Of a stretch of DNA of 48,942 bases, positions 18,815-26,475 are shown in pieces. Made by a program: the position numbers and the translations under genes. Source of the DNA: Bacteroides sp. SM23_62_1 (GTDB lineage Bacteria > Bacteroidota > Bacteroidia > Bacteroidales > SM23-62); NCBI GenBank assembly GCA_001304505.1, contig LJUQ01000004.1:1-48942 (forward strand), read 5' to 3'. Every line of letters starts with the position of its first letter. Position 1 is the stretch's first letter. A model generated the notes under the pieces. That model saw only the letters and a program-made list of their open reading frames with translations. It was not told where the DNA came from and made no database searches.

Positions 18815-18859
18815 ATGTATTTCTTTAAAACATATTACTTTTTTCAGGTTCGACAATAA
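18815..18859 (+). CDS. Leader peptide 1 (Phe/Tyr-rich) of the pheA attenuator
   Basis: The 14-codon ORF reads MYFFKTYYFFQVRQ then TAA; seven of its 14 residues are Phe or Tyr. It begins about 11 bases after the predicted transcript start. The aromatic run ends at 18844. Sixteen bases later GGGAC (18860-18864) can pair with GTCCC (18894-18898), the left arm of the following terminator. Known leader-peptide attenuation works this way: a ribosome stalled at Phe/Tyr codons leaves that segment free, while one at the stop covers it. The shared YYFFQ with leader 2 suggests duplication. Translation is inferred, not shown. Confidence 0.7.
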   Translation: MYFFKTYYFFQVRQ

Positions 18860-18890
18860 GGGACAATTCAATAATATGGAATAAAAATGA

Positions 18891-18920
18891 AAAGTCCCGA
18901 AATTTCGGGATTTTTTTTTA
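18891..18920 (+). terminator. Attenuator terminator 1
   Basis: A perfect 16-base palindrome (TCCCGAAATTTCGGGA, 18895-18910) extended by A-U pairs is followed by nine T residues. No + strand gene precedes it closer than uvrA (ending 13134), so it is unlikely to be an ordinary gene-end terminator. Its place between leader ORF 1 and leader ORF 2 argues for a regulated terminator. Confidence 0.8.
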
Positions 18921-18926
18921 GTCATA

Positions 18927-19028
18927 ATGATGAGAGTAAAAACCAAATATACCGGGAATTTCAGCTTCTTTTTCTTTTATTATTATTTCTTTCAGCTATC
19001 TGAGAGCCCGGGTGCATTGTATGGATAA
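18927..19028 (+). CDS. Leader peptide 2 (Phe/Tyr-rich) of the pheA attenuator
   Basis: A 33-codon ORF starts with two ATG codons and contains the run FSFFFFYYYFFQ (codons 12-23), then ends at TAA 19026-19028. Twelve residues are aromatic. It starts seven bases after the T-tract of terminator 1, leaving no room for a separate promoter, so both leaders should lie on one RNA. A ribosome stalled on the run at 18960-18992 would leave GCCCGGG (19006-19012) free; a ribosome at the stop would mask it. This is the classical geometry of pheA-type attenuation. Confidence 0.82.
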   Translation: MMRVKTKYTGNFSFFFFYYYFFQLSESPGALYG

Positions 19029-19080
19029 GTAGGTTATGCATAAAGATCAAGATCCCGGGCAAATGTCCGGGATTTTTTTT
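19006..19080 (+). promoter_or_regulatory. Attenuator 2: antiterminator and terminator before pheA
   Basis: The terminator stem is ATCCCGG (19052-19058) with CCGGGAT (19067-19073), extended by two inner pairs and followed by eight T. Its left arm overlaps CCCGGGC (19054-19060), which is perfectly complementary to GCCCGGG at 19006-19012 inside leader ORF 2. The two folds exclude each other, so ribosome position in the leader can decide termination. The terminator ends 17 bases before the pheA ATG. Confidence 0.82.
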
Positions 19081-19097
19081 ATAATATCTTTTACACT

Positions 19098-19940
19098 ATG
19101 GTACCAAAGAAGATTGTGATTCAGGGCGGCTATGGAGCATTTCATGAAATCGCTGCAAACTACTTTTTTGAAGGTGAACAGATTGAAATATTGCCAAGAA
19201 ATACCTTCAAAGATGTTATGAAGTCTTTGAAAAAGAATAATGCTGATTTCGGCATTATGGCCATCGAGAATTCTCTGGCAGGAAGTATTTTGCCAAACTA
19301 CAACCTTCTTCAGGATTCTACAATGAAGATTATAGGCGAAATATATCTCAGGATCCGACAGAATCTTGTTGCACTTCCAGGACAACAAATCAAAGATATA
19401 TCAGAAGTCTATTCTCATCCCATGGCCATCCTCCAATGCCAGAATTTTTTTGATGAATACCCAAATATCCGGGTCATCGAAAGCATGGATACAGCATTGA
19501 GTGCAAAAGAGATACGTGACAATGAAATGTATGGGGTAGGTGCAATTGCAAGTACACTTGCTGCTGAAAAGTATCAACTTGAAATTATCGCGGCAGGGAT
19601 TGAGACAAACAAAATGAATTATACCAGGTTTTTAATTATTGGTGAAAATAACCACAAAGATATGGCACCGGGTTCGGTCAATAAGGCCTCCATACACTTT
19701 GCACTGGCACATAAGATTGGAAGCCTGTCCAAAATTCTGTCAATTCTGTCTTTCTATAATATTAATCTCTCAAAAATACAATCCATGCCCATTATTGGTC
19801 GTGATTGGGAATATCAATTTTATGTGGATGTTGAATTTGAAGAATATAATTTGTACAAACAATCCCTGGATGCAATTAAACCATTTACCAGCAACCTAGG
19901 TGTCCTCGGGGAATACGAGAAAGGAAGATCAATAATCTGA
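19098..19940 (+). CDS. pheA: Prephenate dehydratase (with ACT domain)
   Basis: It converts prephenate to phenylpyruvate, the Phe branch step. The dehydratase domain (about residues 1-180) has GGYGAFHEIAA at the start, GIMAIENSLAG near 55-65 and the catalytic NYTRF near residues 174-178. A C-terminal ACT domain (about 195-275) begins with HKIGSLSKILSIL, and the allosteric ESRP-like motif reads IQSMP, so Phe feedback may be altered. There is no chorismate mutase domain; that activity is fused to the next enzyme. Length 280 is normal for the monofunctional type. Expression should be controlled by the double attenuator immediately upstream. Confidence 0.94.
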   Translation: MVPKKIVIQGGYGAFHEIAANYFFEGEQIEILPRNTFKDVMKSLKKNNADFGIMAIENSLAGSILPNYNLLQDSTMKIIGEIYLRIRQNLVALPGQQIKDISEVYSHPMAILQCQNFFDEYPNIRVIESMDTALSAKEIRDNEMYGVGAIASTLAAEKYQLEIIAAGIETNKMNYTRFLIIGENNHKDMAPGSVNKASIHFALAHKIGSLSKILSILSFYNINLSKIQSMPIIGRDWEYQFYVDVEFEEYNLYKQSLDAIKPFTSNLGVLGEYEKGRSII

Positions 19941-20425
19941 AGAGTTTCCGGTTCCCGGTTCCTGGTTCAAGGTTAGGTGTGGGTCTGAAGTGATGAACAT
20001 GATTGGAAGAAAATGTTTTGTAATTAATTTAACATCAGTTCGGTATAAAATAGATTATAAAGCACTGAATATGAATAATTTAATTATTGATAACAAATGG
20101 AATAATGGAAAAATGGAATGATGGAATAATGAAATGTATTTAAAAATCGTATATCATTAGAATCCAATATTCCATTATTCCCTTGTTTCATCAATATGCA
20201 TTAGTCTATAAATCATTTAGTTGTTAGTTAATTTATATCAAACTCACGTTAATTTAAAATATAACAACAACTGAAGCACAAAATAAATGGTTAAATTGTT
20301 AAATGGCTGAATTGTAATAAATACCCAACTCGATAAAATAATAAATTAACAATGCAGCAATTCAACAATGTAACAATTATGCTGGAATCACAACGGATTA
20401 AGATATAATTTTAATAATAACAATC
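19941..20425. other. 485-bp non-coding gap inside the aromatic gene block
   Basis: No ORF, RNA gene or promoter is convincing here. It holds a GGTTCCCGGTTCCTGGTTC stretch near 19949, a TGGAAT-type simple repeat at 20096-20136 with a partly inverted copy at about 20163-20181, and an imperfect inverted repeat (20289-20315 with 20349-20378, built of AATTGTTAAATGG-like words). In related Bacteroidota an aminotransferase gene may sit between pheA and the DAHP synthase gene; here none is present. Whether the attenuated transcript crosses this gap is unknown. Confidence 0.6.
20096..20136. repeat. TGGAATGA-type simple repeat
   Basis: A short array of AATGGAATAATGGAAAAATGG-like words, the same family that fills both ends of the window. 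It shows that this repeat is dispersed within the chromosome and not only at contig edges. Confidence 0.75.
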
Positions 20426-21532
20426 ATGGCTGATAAATTGAAATTACTGCCCTTCATCATTGACGGATTAAAGCCTGACAGGCCGATACTTGTTGCAGGG
20501 CCCTGCAGTGCTGAATCGGAAAAACAGGTTATGAATACTGCGAAACAGCTTGCAGCTTCTGGTATTAAGATTTTCAGAGCAGGTATCTGGAAACCCAGGA
20601 CAAGGCCAAATACATTTGAGGGTGTTGGATCCAGAGGGCTTATATGGCTCAAGAAAGTAAAAGAACAGACCGGTATGTTAACCACTACTGAGGTAGCGAA
20701 TGTCAAGCATGTATATGAAGCGCTCAAGTATGGTGTGGATGTGCTCTGGTTAGGTGCCCGTACCACAGCGAATCCCTTTGCTGTTCAGGAAATTGCCGAT
20801 ACACTTAAAGGAATGGATATTCCTGTTCTGGTTAAGAATCCTGTAAATCCTGACCTGGAGCTCTGGATCGGGGCAATGGAAAGGCTGAATAAGGTTGGTA
20901 TTAAGCGAATTGCAGCAATACACCGTGGTTTTTCAACATATGAAAATTCCGGATTCAGAAATAATCCTCACTGGCAGATCCCCATTGAACTAAAAAGACG
21001 GATACCTGAACTACCTATATTGACTGATCCGAGTCATATCTGTGGAAATCGCGAGGGATTATATGAAGTTTCACAGGAAGCTATGGATCTCAATTTCGAG
21101 GGTCTGTTTATTGAATCACATGAAAATCCTGATAAAGCATTAAGTGATTCGCATCAACAGATAACTCCGGAGAATCTGAATAAGCTTCTCAGCCGGCTGG
21201 TTATCAGGGATCCCAACATTGATAACGGTATTTTACTCACGATTGGCGAGCTGAGAGCAAAAATTGATGATCTGGATGATAAAATTATTGATATTTTTGA
21301 TAAGCGAATGGCAATAGCCGAAGAAATCGGACAATATAAAAAAATACATAACATTGCGATCTTACAGGCAAAAAGATGGGACAGTATATTGAGCAAAAGA
21401 CTGAAGATGGGCTTACGGCATGGACTGAGCAATGAGTTTATAGAAAAAGTATTCAAGGCTATCCATCAGGAATCCATAAATCATCAGAACAGGATTATGA
21501 ATATTGATCCAGGGCAAAATGAGAACAATTGA
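20426..21532 (+). CDS. aroF: Bifunctional DAHP synthase (type I beta)-chorismate mutase
   Basis: It catalyses the first step of the shikimate pathway (PEP plus erythrose 4-phosphate) and, through a fused C-terminal domain, chorismate to prephenate. The DAHP synthase domain (about residues 1-265) has VAGPCSAES near 24-32, RAGIWKPRTRPNTFEG near 51-66, GARTTANPFAVQ, AAIHRGFS, and LTDPSHICGNRE. The AroQ-type chorismate mutase (about 272-355) starts LRAKIDDLDDKIIDIFDKRM, with a second helix pair through AILQAKRWDS. The arrangement is common in Bacteroidota and lets mutase ligands regulate the synthase. It overlaps aroB by 14 bases, so the two are translationally linked. Confidence 0.95.
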   Translation: MADKLKLLPFIIDGLKPDRPILVAGPCSAESEKQVMNTAKQLAASGIKIFRAGIWKPRTRPNTFEGVGSRGLIWLKKVKEQTGMLTTTEVANVKHVYEALKYGVDVLWLGARTTANPFAVQEIADTLKGMDIPVLVKNPVNPDLELWIGAMERLNKVGIKRIAAIHRGFSTYENSGFRNNPHWQIPIELKRRIPELPILTDPSHICGNREGLYEVSQEAMDLNFEGLFIESHENPDKALSDSHQQITPENLNKLLSRLVIRDPNIDNGILLTIGELRAKIDDLDDKIIDIFDKRMAIAEEIGQYKKIHNIAILQAKRWDSILSKRLKMGLRHGLSNEFIEKVFKAIHQESINHQNRIMNIDPGQNENN

Positions 21533-22568
21533 CCTGAAAACACAGCATGATAAGTGCAGAATTATCATTGGAGGCCATCTGAAAGATGCCGGTAAACTCA
21601 TCCCTTCCGGACGGCTTGTAATCATTACCGACCGGAATGTCAAAGAATTATACCATTCTGAATTTCCTGAAGGATTAATCATAGATATTGAACCCGGAGA
21701 AAAAAGTAAGACCCTTGAAATGGCATCGGTGATATACAGGAAATTACTGGATTATGAGCTTGACAGGAAAGATTTTATCCTGGCCATAGGGGGGGGAGTA
21801 GTATGTGATCTGGCAGGTTTCATCGCTTCAACCTATATGCGTGGTGTCCCTTACGGGTTTGTCGCCTCAACTCTGCTTGCCCAGGTCGATGCAAGTATCG
21901 GGGGAAAAAATGGGATTAACCTGATGGGATTTAAAAACATCATAGGAGTTGTCAGGCAACCCGAATTTGTTGTTTGTGACCTGAAAATGCTTACGACACT
22001 GGAAAAGAAGGACTACATTGGTGGTATTGCTGAAGTAATCAAATACGGGGCAATGATGGACAGGGATATGTTTGAATTTTGTGAATCACATATCCAGGAT
22101 ATCCTGGCAATGAAAACAGAAATCCTGGAGGAAGTAGTTTTCAGGTCAGTGAAAAACAAGTGCATCATCGTCGAGGAGGATGAATATGAGACAGGCGCGA
22201 GGATGAAACTGAATTTTGGACATACATTTGCCCATGCCCTGGAAAAAATTACAGGTATAACCCATGGTGAAGCAGTTGCTGTTGGTATGAATCTGGCATC
22301 AGCAGTATCGGTCAAACTGGGATTTCTCAAGGAAGATGATTCATCAAGGTTGAAAACGCTGACTCAGCAAACAGGATTGCCGGTGGCTATGGAAGTTAAT
22401 CCGAATGATTTGTTTCTGGCGATCAGGAAGGATAAGAAAAAAGCAGGGTCAGGAATTCAGCTAATCCTGCTGGAAGGGATTGGCAAATCTCTTGTACACT
22501 TCACAGACATAGATATAATGAAGGAGATACTGAATGATATGTACCGTTATAGCATACAAAAGCTTTGA
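21519..22568 (+). CDS. aroB: 3-Dehydroquinate synthase
   Basis: It cyclises DAHP to 3-dehydroquinate with NAD and a divalent metal. Visible motifs are GGGVVCDLAGFIASTYMRGV (near residues 88-107), the ASTLLAQVDASIGGKNGIN substrate/NAD block (near 112-130), GGIAEVIKYG (near 168), the metal-binding HTFAHALEK (near 240) and HGEAVAVGM (near 250). I chose ATG 21519 (349 residues); a TTG at 21504 would add five unneeded residues. The start lies inside the end of the DAHP synthase gene and the stop lies 35 bases inside aroD, so coupling is tight. Confidence 0.96.
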   Translation: MRTIDLKTQHDKCRIIIGGHLKDAGKLIPSGRLVIITDRNVKELYHSEFPEGLIIDIEPGEKSKTLEMASVIYRKLLDYELDRKDFILAIGGGVVCDLAGFIASTYMRGVPYGFVASTLLAQVDASIGGKNGINLMGFKNIIGVVRQPEFVVCDLKMLTTLEKKDYIGGIAEVIKYGAMMDRDMFEFCESHIQDILAMKTEILEEVVFRSVKNKCIIVEEDEYETGARMKLNFGHTFAHALEKITGITHGEAVAVGMNLASAVSVKLGFLKEDDSSRLKTLTQQTGLPVAMEVNPNDLFLAIRKDKKKAGSGIQLILLEGIGKSLVHFTDIDIMKEILNDMYRYSIQKL

Positions 22569-23178
22569 GGAATGCCGGGAAATTATTTCCCGGGAACAAT
22601 GTGTTGAGTTACGTCTTGACCTTCTGGACCTTACAAAGGAACAGGTAGAGGAGCTGTTTTCATTACCATCCAGAAAAGTAGCGACCTGCCGTCCGGGTCA
22701 TCACTCCGATGAAGATCGCCAGGTATTGCTTGAGACAGCGGTTCGCAACGGAGCCACCTATCTTGATATTGAGCTGGAGATGCCCGGCAGGCTGCAACAA
22801 AATCTTATCAAACTTGCAAAAATACATCAGTGCAAGATCATCGTGTCCTATCATAATCATGATGGTACACCTCCACTTGCGGAACTTAAACGGATAATCG
22901 GAAAATGCAGAAAAGCAGGTGCAGATATTGTGAAAGTTGCCTGCAGGGTAAATAATCAGCATGATCTGGCTAACCTGGTCGGTTTATATGCCGGAGAAAA
23001 GGGAATCATTGCGATTGGAATGGGAAAAGAGGGATTGATATCGAGGTTGGTTGCCCCATTGCTTGGTGCTGAATTTACATATGCTTCTGCCGATGCGACG
23101 AGTGCCACTGCATCCGGACAGCTGAAAAGCGATGAGATGAGAGTGTTTTATGAACAGTATGGTCTCAATATAAATTAA
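22534..23178 (+). CDS. aroD: 3-Dehydroquinate dehydratase, type I
   Basis: This Schiff-base enzyme dehydrates 3-dehydroquinate to 3-dehydroshikimate. The class I residues are present: ELRLD (residues 26-30), the catalytic His in IVSYHNHDGTP near 108, the Schiff-base Lys in ADIVKVACR near 132, and the C-terminal substrate loop around SATASGQL near 191. At 214 residues it is slightly shorter than the E. coli enzyme (252). The ATG at 22534 overlaps aroB by 35 bases and the stop is five bases before aroC, so it belongs to the operon. Confidence 0.94.
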   Translation: MICTVIAYKSFEECREIISREQCVELRLDLLDLTKEQVEELFSLPSRKVATCRPGHHSDEDRQVLLETAVRNGATYLDIELEMPGRLQQNLIKLAKIHQCKIIVSYHNHDGTPPLAELKRIIGKCRKAGADIVKVACRVNNQHDLANLVGLYAGEKGIIAIGMGKEGLISRLVAPLLGAEFTYASADATSATASGQLKSDEMRVFYEQYGLNIN

Positions 23179-23183
23179 TCGTT

Positions 23184-24176
23184 ATGAACAGTTTTGGAAG
23201 AATCCTCAGGACTACGATCCTGGGCGAATCACATGGTCCGGCAGTTAGCATTATCCTGGACGGCTGTCCTGCCGGAATTCCTCTTGACATTGAGGATTTT
23301 TCGGAAGATTTTAATCGTAGGAAAAGTGGTATACCTGGCACAACTCCAAGAACAGAGCCAGATGTGCCGGAGATTATAAGTGGTGTATTTAAGGGTTTTA
23401 CAACAGGTACACCGATTGGGATATTGATAAAAAATGAAGATACACGGTCATCAGATTATTCCGGTGTCACAGAAGTTCCAAGGCCGGGACATGCCGATTT
23501 TGTGGCATTGAAGAAATATGGGGGCTTTGCGGATTTTCGTGGTGGTGGACATTTTTCGGGAAGGCTAACCACAGGACTAGTTGCAGCCGGGGTGATAGCT
23601 AAAAAGATCATCAAACCGGTCCACTGTCAGGCAAACCTTATCGAGGCAGGTGGTAGTACTGATATTAACGCAGCCGTAAACCTGGCAATAGAAGAAAATG
23701 ATTCAATTGGCGGAATCGTGGAATGCAGGATTATGAACGTACCTGTCGGGCTGGGAGAACCTTTCTTCGATTCGGTGGAATCTGTGATGAGTCACCTGGC
23801 ATTTTCAATTCCTGCAGTAAAAGGTATTGAATTCGGATCAGGATTTAAAGCTGCCAGGATGAGAGGGAGTGAACATAATGATCCGCTGATCAGTGCCGAC
23901 GGGAAAACAAAAACCAACCACGCCGGGGGTATCAATGGAGGTATTTCAAATGGAAATGAAATTCTTTTTCGTGTGGCGGTGAAACCTACATCAAGTACAC
24001 CGAGAACCCAGAAAACAATCAATCTCAGAACAGGAAAAATGGTTGATCTGGCTATAGAGGGAAGGCATGATACCTGTATAGCCCTCAGGGTACCGGTTGT
24101 TCTTGAAGCCTGCTCCGCCCTGGTCATAGCTGATTTTATGCTGCTTGAGCAACAAATTGATAAAATCCAAAACTGA
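23184..24176 (+). CDS. aroC: Chorismate synthase
   Basis: It makes chorismate from EPSP using reduced FMN. It begins with the signature GESHGPAVSIILDGCPAG (residues 14-31), then RRKSGIPGTTPRTEPD, TGTPIGILIKNEDTRSSDY, RPGHADF and the FMN-binding RGGGHFSGRLT stretch (near 114-124). The C-terminal block GRHDTCIALRVPVV is present. At 330 residues it is about 20-30 shorter than most AroC, but all catalytic segments remain, so I regard it as functional. It starts 5 bp after aroD and ends 4 bp before tyrA. Confidence 0.94.
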   Translation: MNSFGRILRTTILGESHGPAVSIILDGCPAGIPLDIEDFSEDFNRRKSGIPGTTPRTEPDVPEIISGVFKGFTTGTPIGILIKNEDTRSSDYSGVTEVPRPGHADFVALKKYGGFADFRGGGHFSGRLTTGLVAAGVIAKKIIKPVHCQANLIEAGGSTDINAAVNLAIEENDSIGGIVECRIMNVPVGLGEPFFDSVESVMSHLAFSIPAVKGIEFGSGFKAARMRGSEHNDPLISADGKTKTNHAGGINGGISNGNEILFRVAVKPTSSTPRTQKTINLRTGKMVDLAIEGRHDTCIALRVPVVLEACSALVIADFMLLEQQIDKIQN

Positions 24177-24180
24177 AATC

Positions 24181-24954
24181 ATGAAAATTGCAATTATTGG
24201 AGCCGGGAAAATGGGCTCATGGCTGGTTGAATCACTTTGCCTTGATTATGAAGTAGGTATTTATGACAAGGAGAAACATAAATTAAAATACTTTTTCAAT
24301 ACACACAAATTTCTAAGTCATGAGGAGATCAGGCAATTTAATCCCGACCTGCTTATTAACGCAGTTACACTGAATAATACAATCGCTGTTTTTCAGGAAG
24401 TACAGCCCTTTCTGAAATCTGACTGCATTCTTGCCGATATTACCTCTGTTAAAAATGGCCTCTGGAAGTTTTATAGAAGCTTTGGTATGCGGTTTGTTTC
24501 CACACACCCAATGTTTGGACCTACTTTTGCAAACATCAAGGAATTAGCCAGTGAGAATGCCATTATCATCAAAGAATCAGATGAAGAGGGGAAAGATTTC
24601 TTCAGAAAATTTTATGGTTCATTGAATCTGAACATCTATGAATATACCTTTGAAGAGCACGATCAGACCATCGCATATTCCTTATCAATACCTTTTTCAT
24701 CTTCTCTGGTCTTCGCAGCCTGTATGAAAAAACAGGAGGCTCCGGGCACTACATTCAGGAAACATCTGGATGTAGCCAGAGGTGTTTTATCGGAAGATGA
24801 CTACCTCCTTTCAGAAATTCTTTTCAGTCCATACGCAGCAGAACAGGTTGAGAAGATTAATGCAAAACTTGATTATCTCATAAAAATTATCAGGAACAGA
24901 GACTTTGATGAATTAAAAAGTTTTTTTGAGAAGTTGAGAAAAAATATAGAGTAA
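24181..24954 (+). CDS. tyrA: Prephenate dehydrogenase
   Basis: It oxidatively decarboxylates prephenate to 4-hydroxyphenylpyruvate, the Tyr branch. A Rossmann fold opens with IAIIGAGKMGSW (residues 3-14). The conserved active-site block reads FVSTHPMFGPTF (about 105-116), and a later HDQTIAYSLSIPF (near 160-172) matches the catalytic helix of the family. ATG 24181 gives 257 residues; an upstream TTG within aroC would only add atypical residues. It lacks chorismate mutase and ACT domains. It is the last gene of the block and is followed by two hairpins. Confidence 0.93.
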   Translation: MKIAIIGAGKMGSWLVESLCLDYEVGIYDKEKHKLKYFFNTHKFLSHEEIRQFNPDLLINAVTLNNTIAVFQEVQPFLKSDCILADITSVKNGLWKFYRSFGMRFVSTHPMFGPTFANIKELASENAIIIKESDEEGKDFFRKFYGSLNLNIYEYTFEEHDQTIAYSLSIPFSSSLVFAACMKKQEAPGTTFRKHLDVARGVLSEDDYLLSEILFSPYAAEQVEKINAKLDYLIKIIRNRDFDELKSFFEKLRKNIE

Positions 24955-24978
24955 TCTTAAAGGACAATTAAGATATGA

Positions 24979-25017
24979 ACCAACCAGGGCACGACCTCAA
25001 GTCATGCCCTGGTTGGT
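24979..25017. terminator. Hairpin 1 between tyrA and tilS
   Basis: A 13-bp perfect stem (ACCAACCAGGGCA with its complement) plus an inner GAC/GTC pairing makes a very stable hairpin followed by TCTT. It lies between convergent genes and probably terminates tyrA. It is a relative of the hairpin at 25050-25087. Confidence 0.7.
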
Positions 25018-25049
25018 CTTAAAACTTCCGGCCAGGGCTAAAAATTCAA

Positions 25050-25087
25050 ACCACTCGGGCATGACTTCGAGACATGCCCTGCGTGGT
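25050..25087. terminator. Hairpin 2 between tyrA and tilS, related in sequence to hairpin 1
   Basis: The arms ACCACTCGGGCATG and CATGCCCTGCGTGGT pair with a small internal mismatch, and TCTTTT follows on the + strand. The middle (GGGCATGAC-TC-AG-CATGCCCT) resembles hairpin 1, so this is a duplicated palindrome. It ends 3 bp before the tilS stop codon. Confidence 0.7.
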
Positions 25088-25090
25088 CTT

Positions 25091-26416
25091 TTATCTTACA
25101 GCTTTAATCCTCAGTATCTTTCGTGTTTTATCAGTAATCTTATACCTTTCGTCAATCCTCCGATTGATAACCCAGATGATATCTTCATTATTTAAGATAA
25201 GCCACAGATTTTCTTTATCAACAATGGATAATTTCTGATCCACAAGGAAATCACTCAGTTTTTTTCTGTGTTTCATACCGAGGGGGTGAAAATAATCACC
25301 CGATTGCCATTTTCTGATCAACAGTGGAAATGTGAGAAGGTCATAATCAAGGCAGGCAATACGGTGATCATGCGGTATTTGAAAAGTTGATGAACGATTG
25401 ATAACATTGAATTCAAGATATACCGGCTCAAAGATATAATCTGTACCATCTTCAATATAATATTTTCTGTACTCTTCATTCTCTATTGGTGTAATTAAGA
25501 GCTTTGACCTGTCTTTTACCAGCCGGCTGGTTGAGGAAAAGAATTGTTTGCCTGAACCGGCTGTTAAAGCCTCATCAATATCCTTGATCTGACGCGGAGA
25601 GAATTGAAATTCGGAAAGAAATTCATACAGGTATGTACGACGGTGGGGTATATCCCTGAGATGTTCAAGATTAATGGTTACAGTATCACCTGATTCTTCA
25701 ACCATCTCTCCCTTTCTTTTATTAACCTCGAAATTATAGATATCTTCTGTATCACTTAATTTATGAATGGTATCAATAAGAGAATTTCGGAAGTTTGGAT
25801 TGATGCTTTCAAACAGGGGCAGGATCTTGTGTCTGATTTTATTACGGGTATATTTTTCGGAAGCGTTGGAGGAATCTTCACGGAAAGTCAATTCATTCAT
25901 GTTTGCATATTCCTCAATCTGGCTTCTTGGAGAAAATAAAAGAGGACGAATAATATGTCCGGATTTATATTTGATACCTGTTAATCCCCGTATACCTGAT
26001 CCACGGATCATGTTGATGAAGAATGTTTCAATCACATCATCCTGGTTGTGAGCTGTAGCAATATAATGAAAGGAGTGGGATAACCTGACCTTTTCAAACC
26101 AGTCATACCGCAGTTTTCTTGCAGCCATCTGAATGGAGATTTTATTCTCTTCAGCATATTCCTCCGTACTGAATCGCTTGCAATGGAATTTTATACCACG
26201 CTCATACGCCTGCTGACGAACGAAATCCTCATCGCCATCCGATTCATCTCCACGAAGGCCAAAATTACAATGGGCTATACCACAGTGATAGCCTGCCCGG
26301 ATAAACAGGTCTAACATCACAATTGAGTCAATTCCACCACTGACTGTTAGCAGGATTTTATCGGATTTACGAATTAACTTTTTTTCTTTAATAAAATCCT
26401 TGAATTGTTCAAACAT
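25091..26416 (-). CDS. tilS: tRNA(Ile)-lysidine synthase
   Basis: TilS modifies C34 of the CAU-anticodon tRNA-Ile to lysidine, which changes both charging and decoding and is essential. The PP-loop motif SGGIDSIVMLDLF is at residues 26-38, followed by the N-type ATP pyrophosphatase segments (AHCNFGLRGDESDGDEDF near 48-65 and ATAHNQDDVIETFFINMIRGSG near 120-141). A TilS C-terminal domain with PLIRKWQSGDYFHPLGMKHRKKLSDFL near 365-390 closes the protein (written here in parts: PLLIRKWQSGD and MKHRKKLSDFLVD). The 441-residue length is normal. The start is set by AAGGAGGG directly before ATG, and a TAAATTTG -7-like box lies at 26435-26442. Confidence 0.95.
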   Translation of the reverse strand: MFEQFKDFIKEKKLIRKSDKILLTVSGGIDSIVMLDLFIRAGYHCGIAHCNFGLRGDESDGDEDFVRQQAYERGIKFHCKRFSTEEYAEENKISIQMAARKLRYDWFEKVRLSHSFHYIATAHNQDDVIETFFINMIRGSGIRGLTGIKYKSGHIIRPLLFSPRSQIEEYANMNELTFREDSSNASEKYTRNKIRHKILPLFESINPNFRNSLIDTIHKLSDTEDIYNFEVNKRKGEMVEESGDTVTINLEHLRDIPHRRTYLYEFLSEFQFSPRQIKDIDEALTAGSGKQFFSSTSRLVKDRSKLLITPIENEEYRKYYIEDGTDYIFEPVYLEFNVINRSSTFQIPHDHRIACLDYDLLTFPLLIRKWQSGDYFHPLGMKHRKKLSDFLVDQKLSIVDKENLWLILNNEDIIWVINRRIDERYKITDKTRKILRIKAVR

Positions 26417-26475
26417 ACTCCCTCCTTTCTATAACAAATTTATAGAAAATAGAAATGGGAAAAAAGGATGCTTGA

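Noticed and set aside
18891-18920. Plain terminator of nth
   Set aside because: nth lies on the minus strand and starts at 18773, so transcription leaves in the other direction; the hairpin cannot end that gene.
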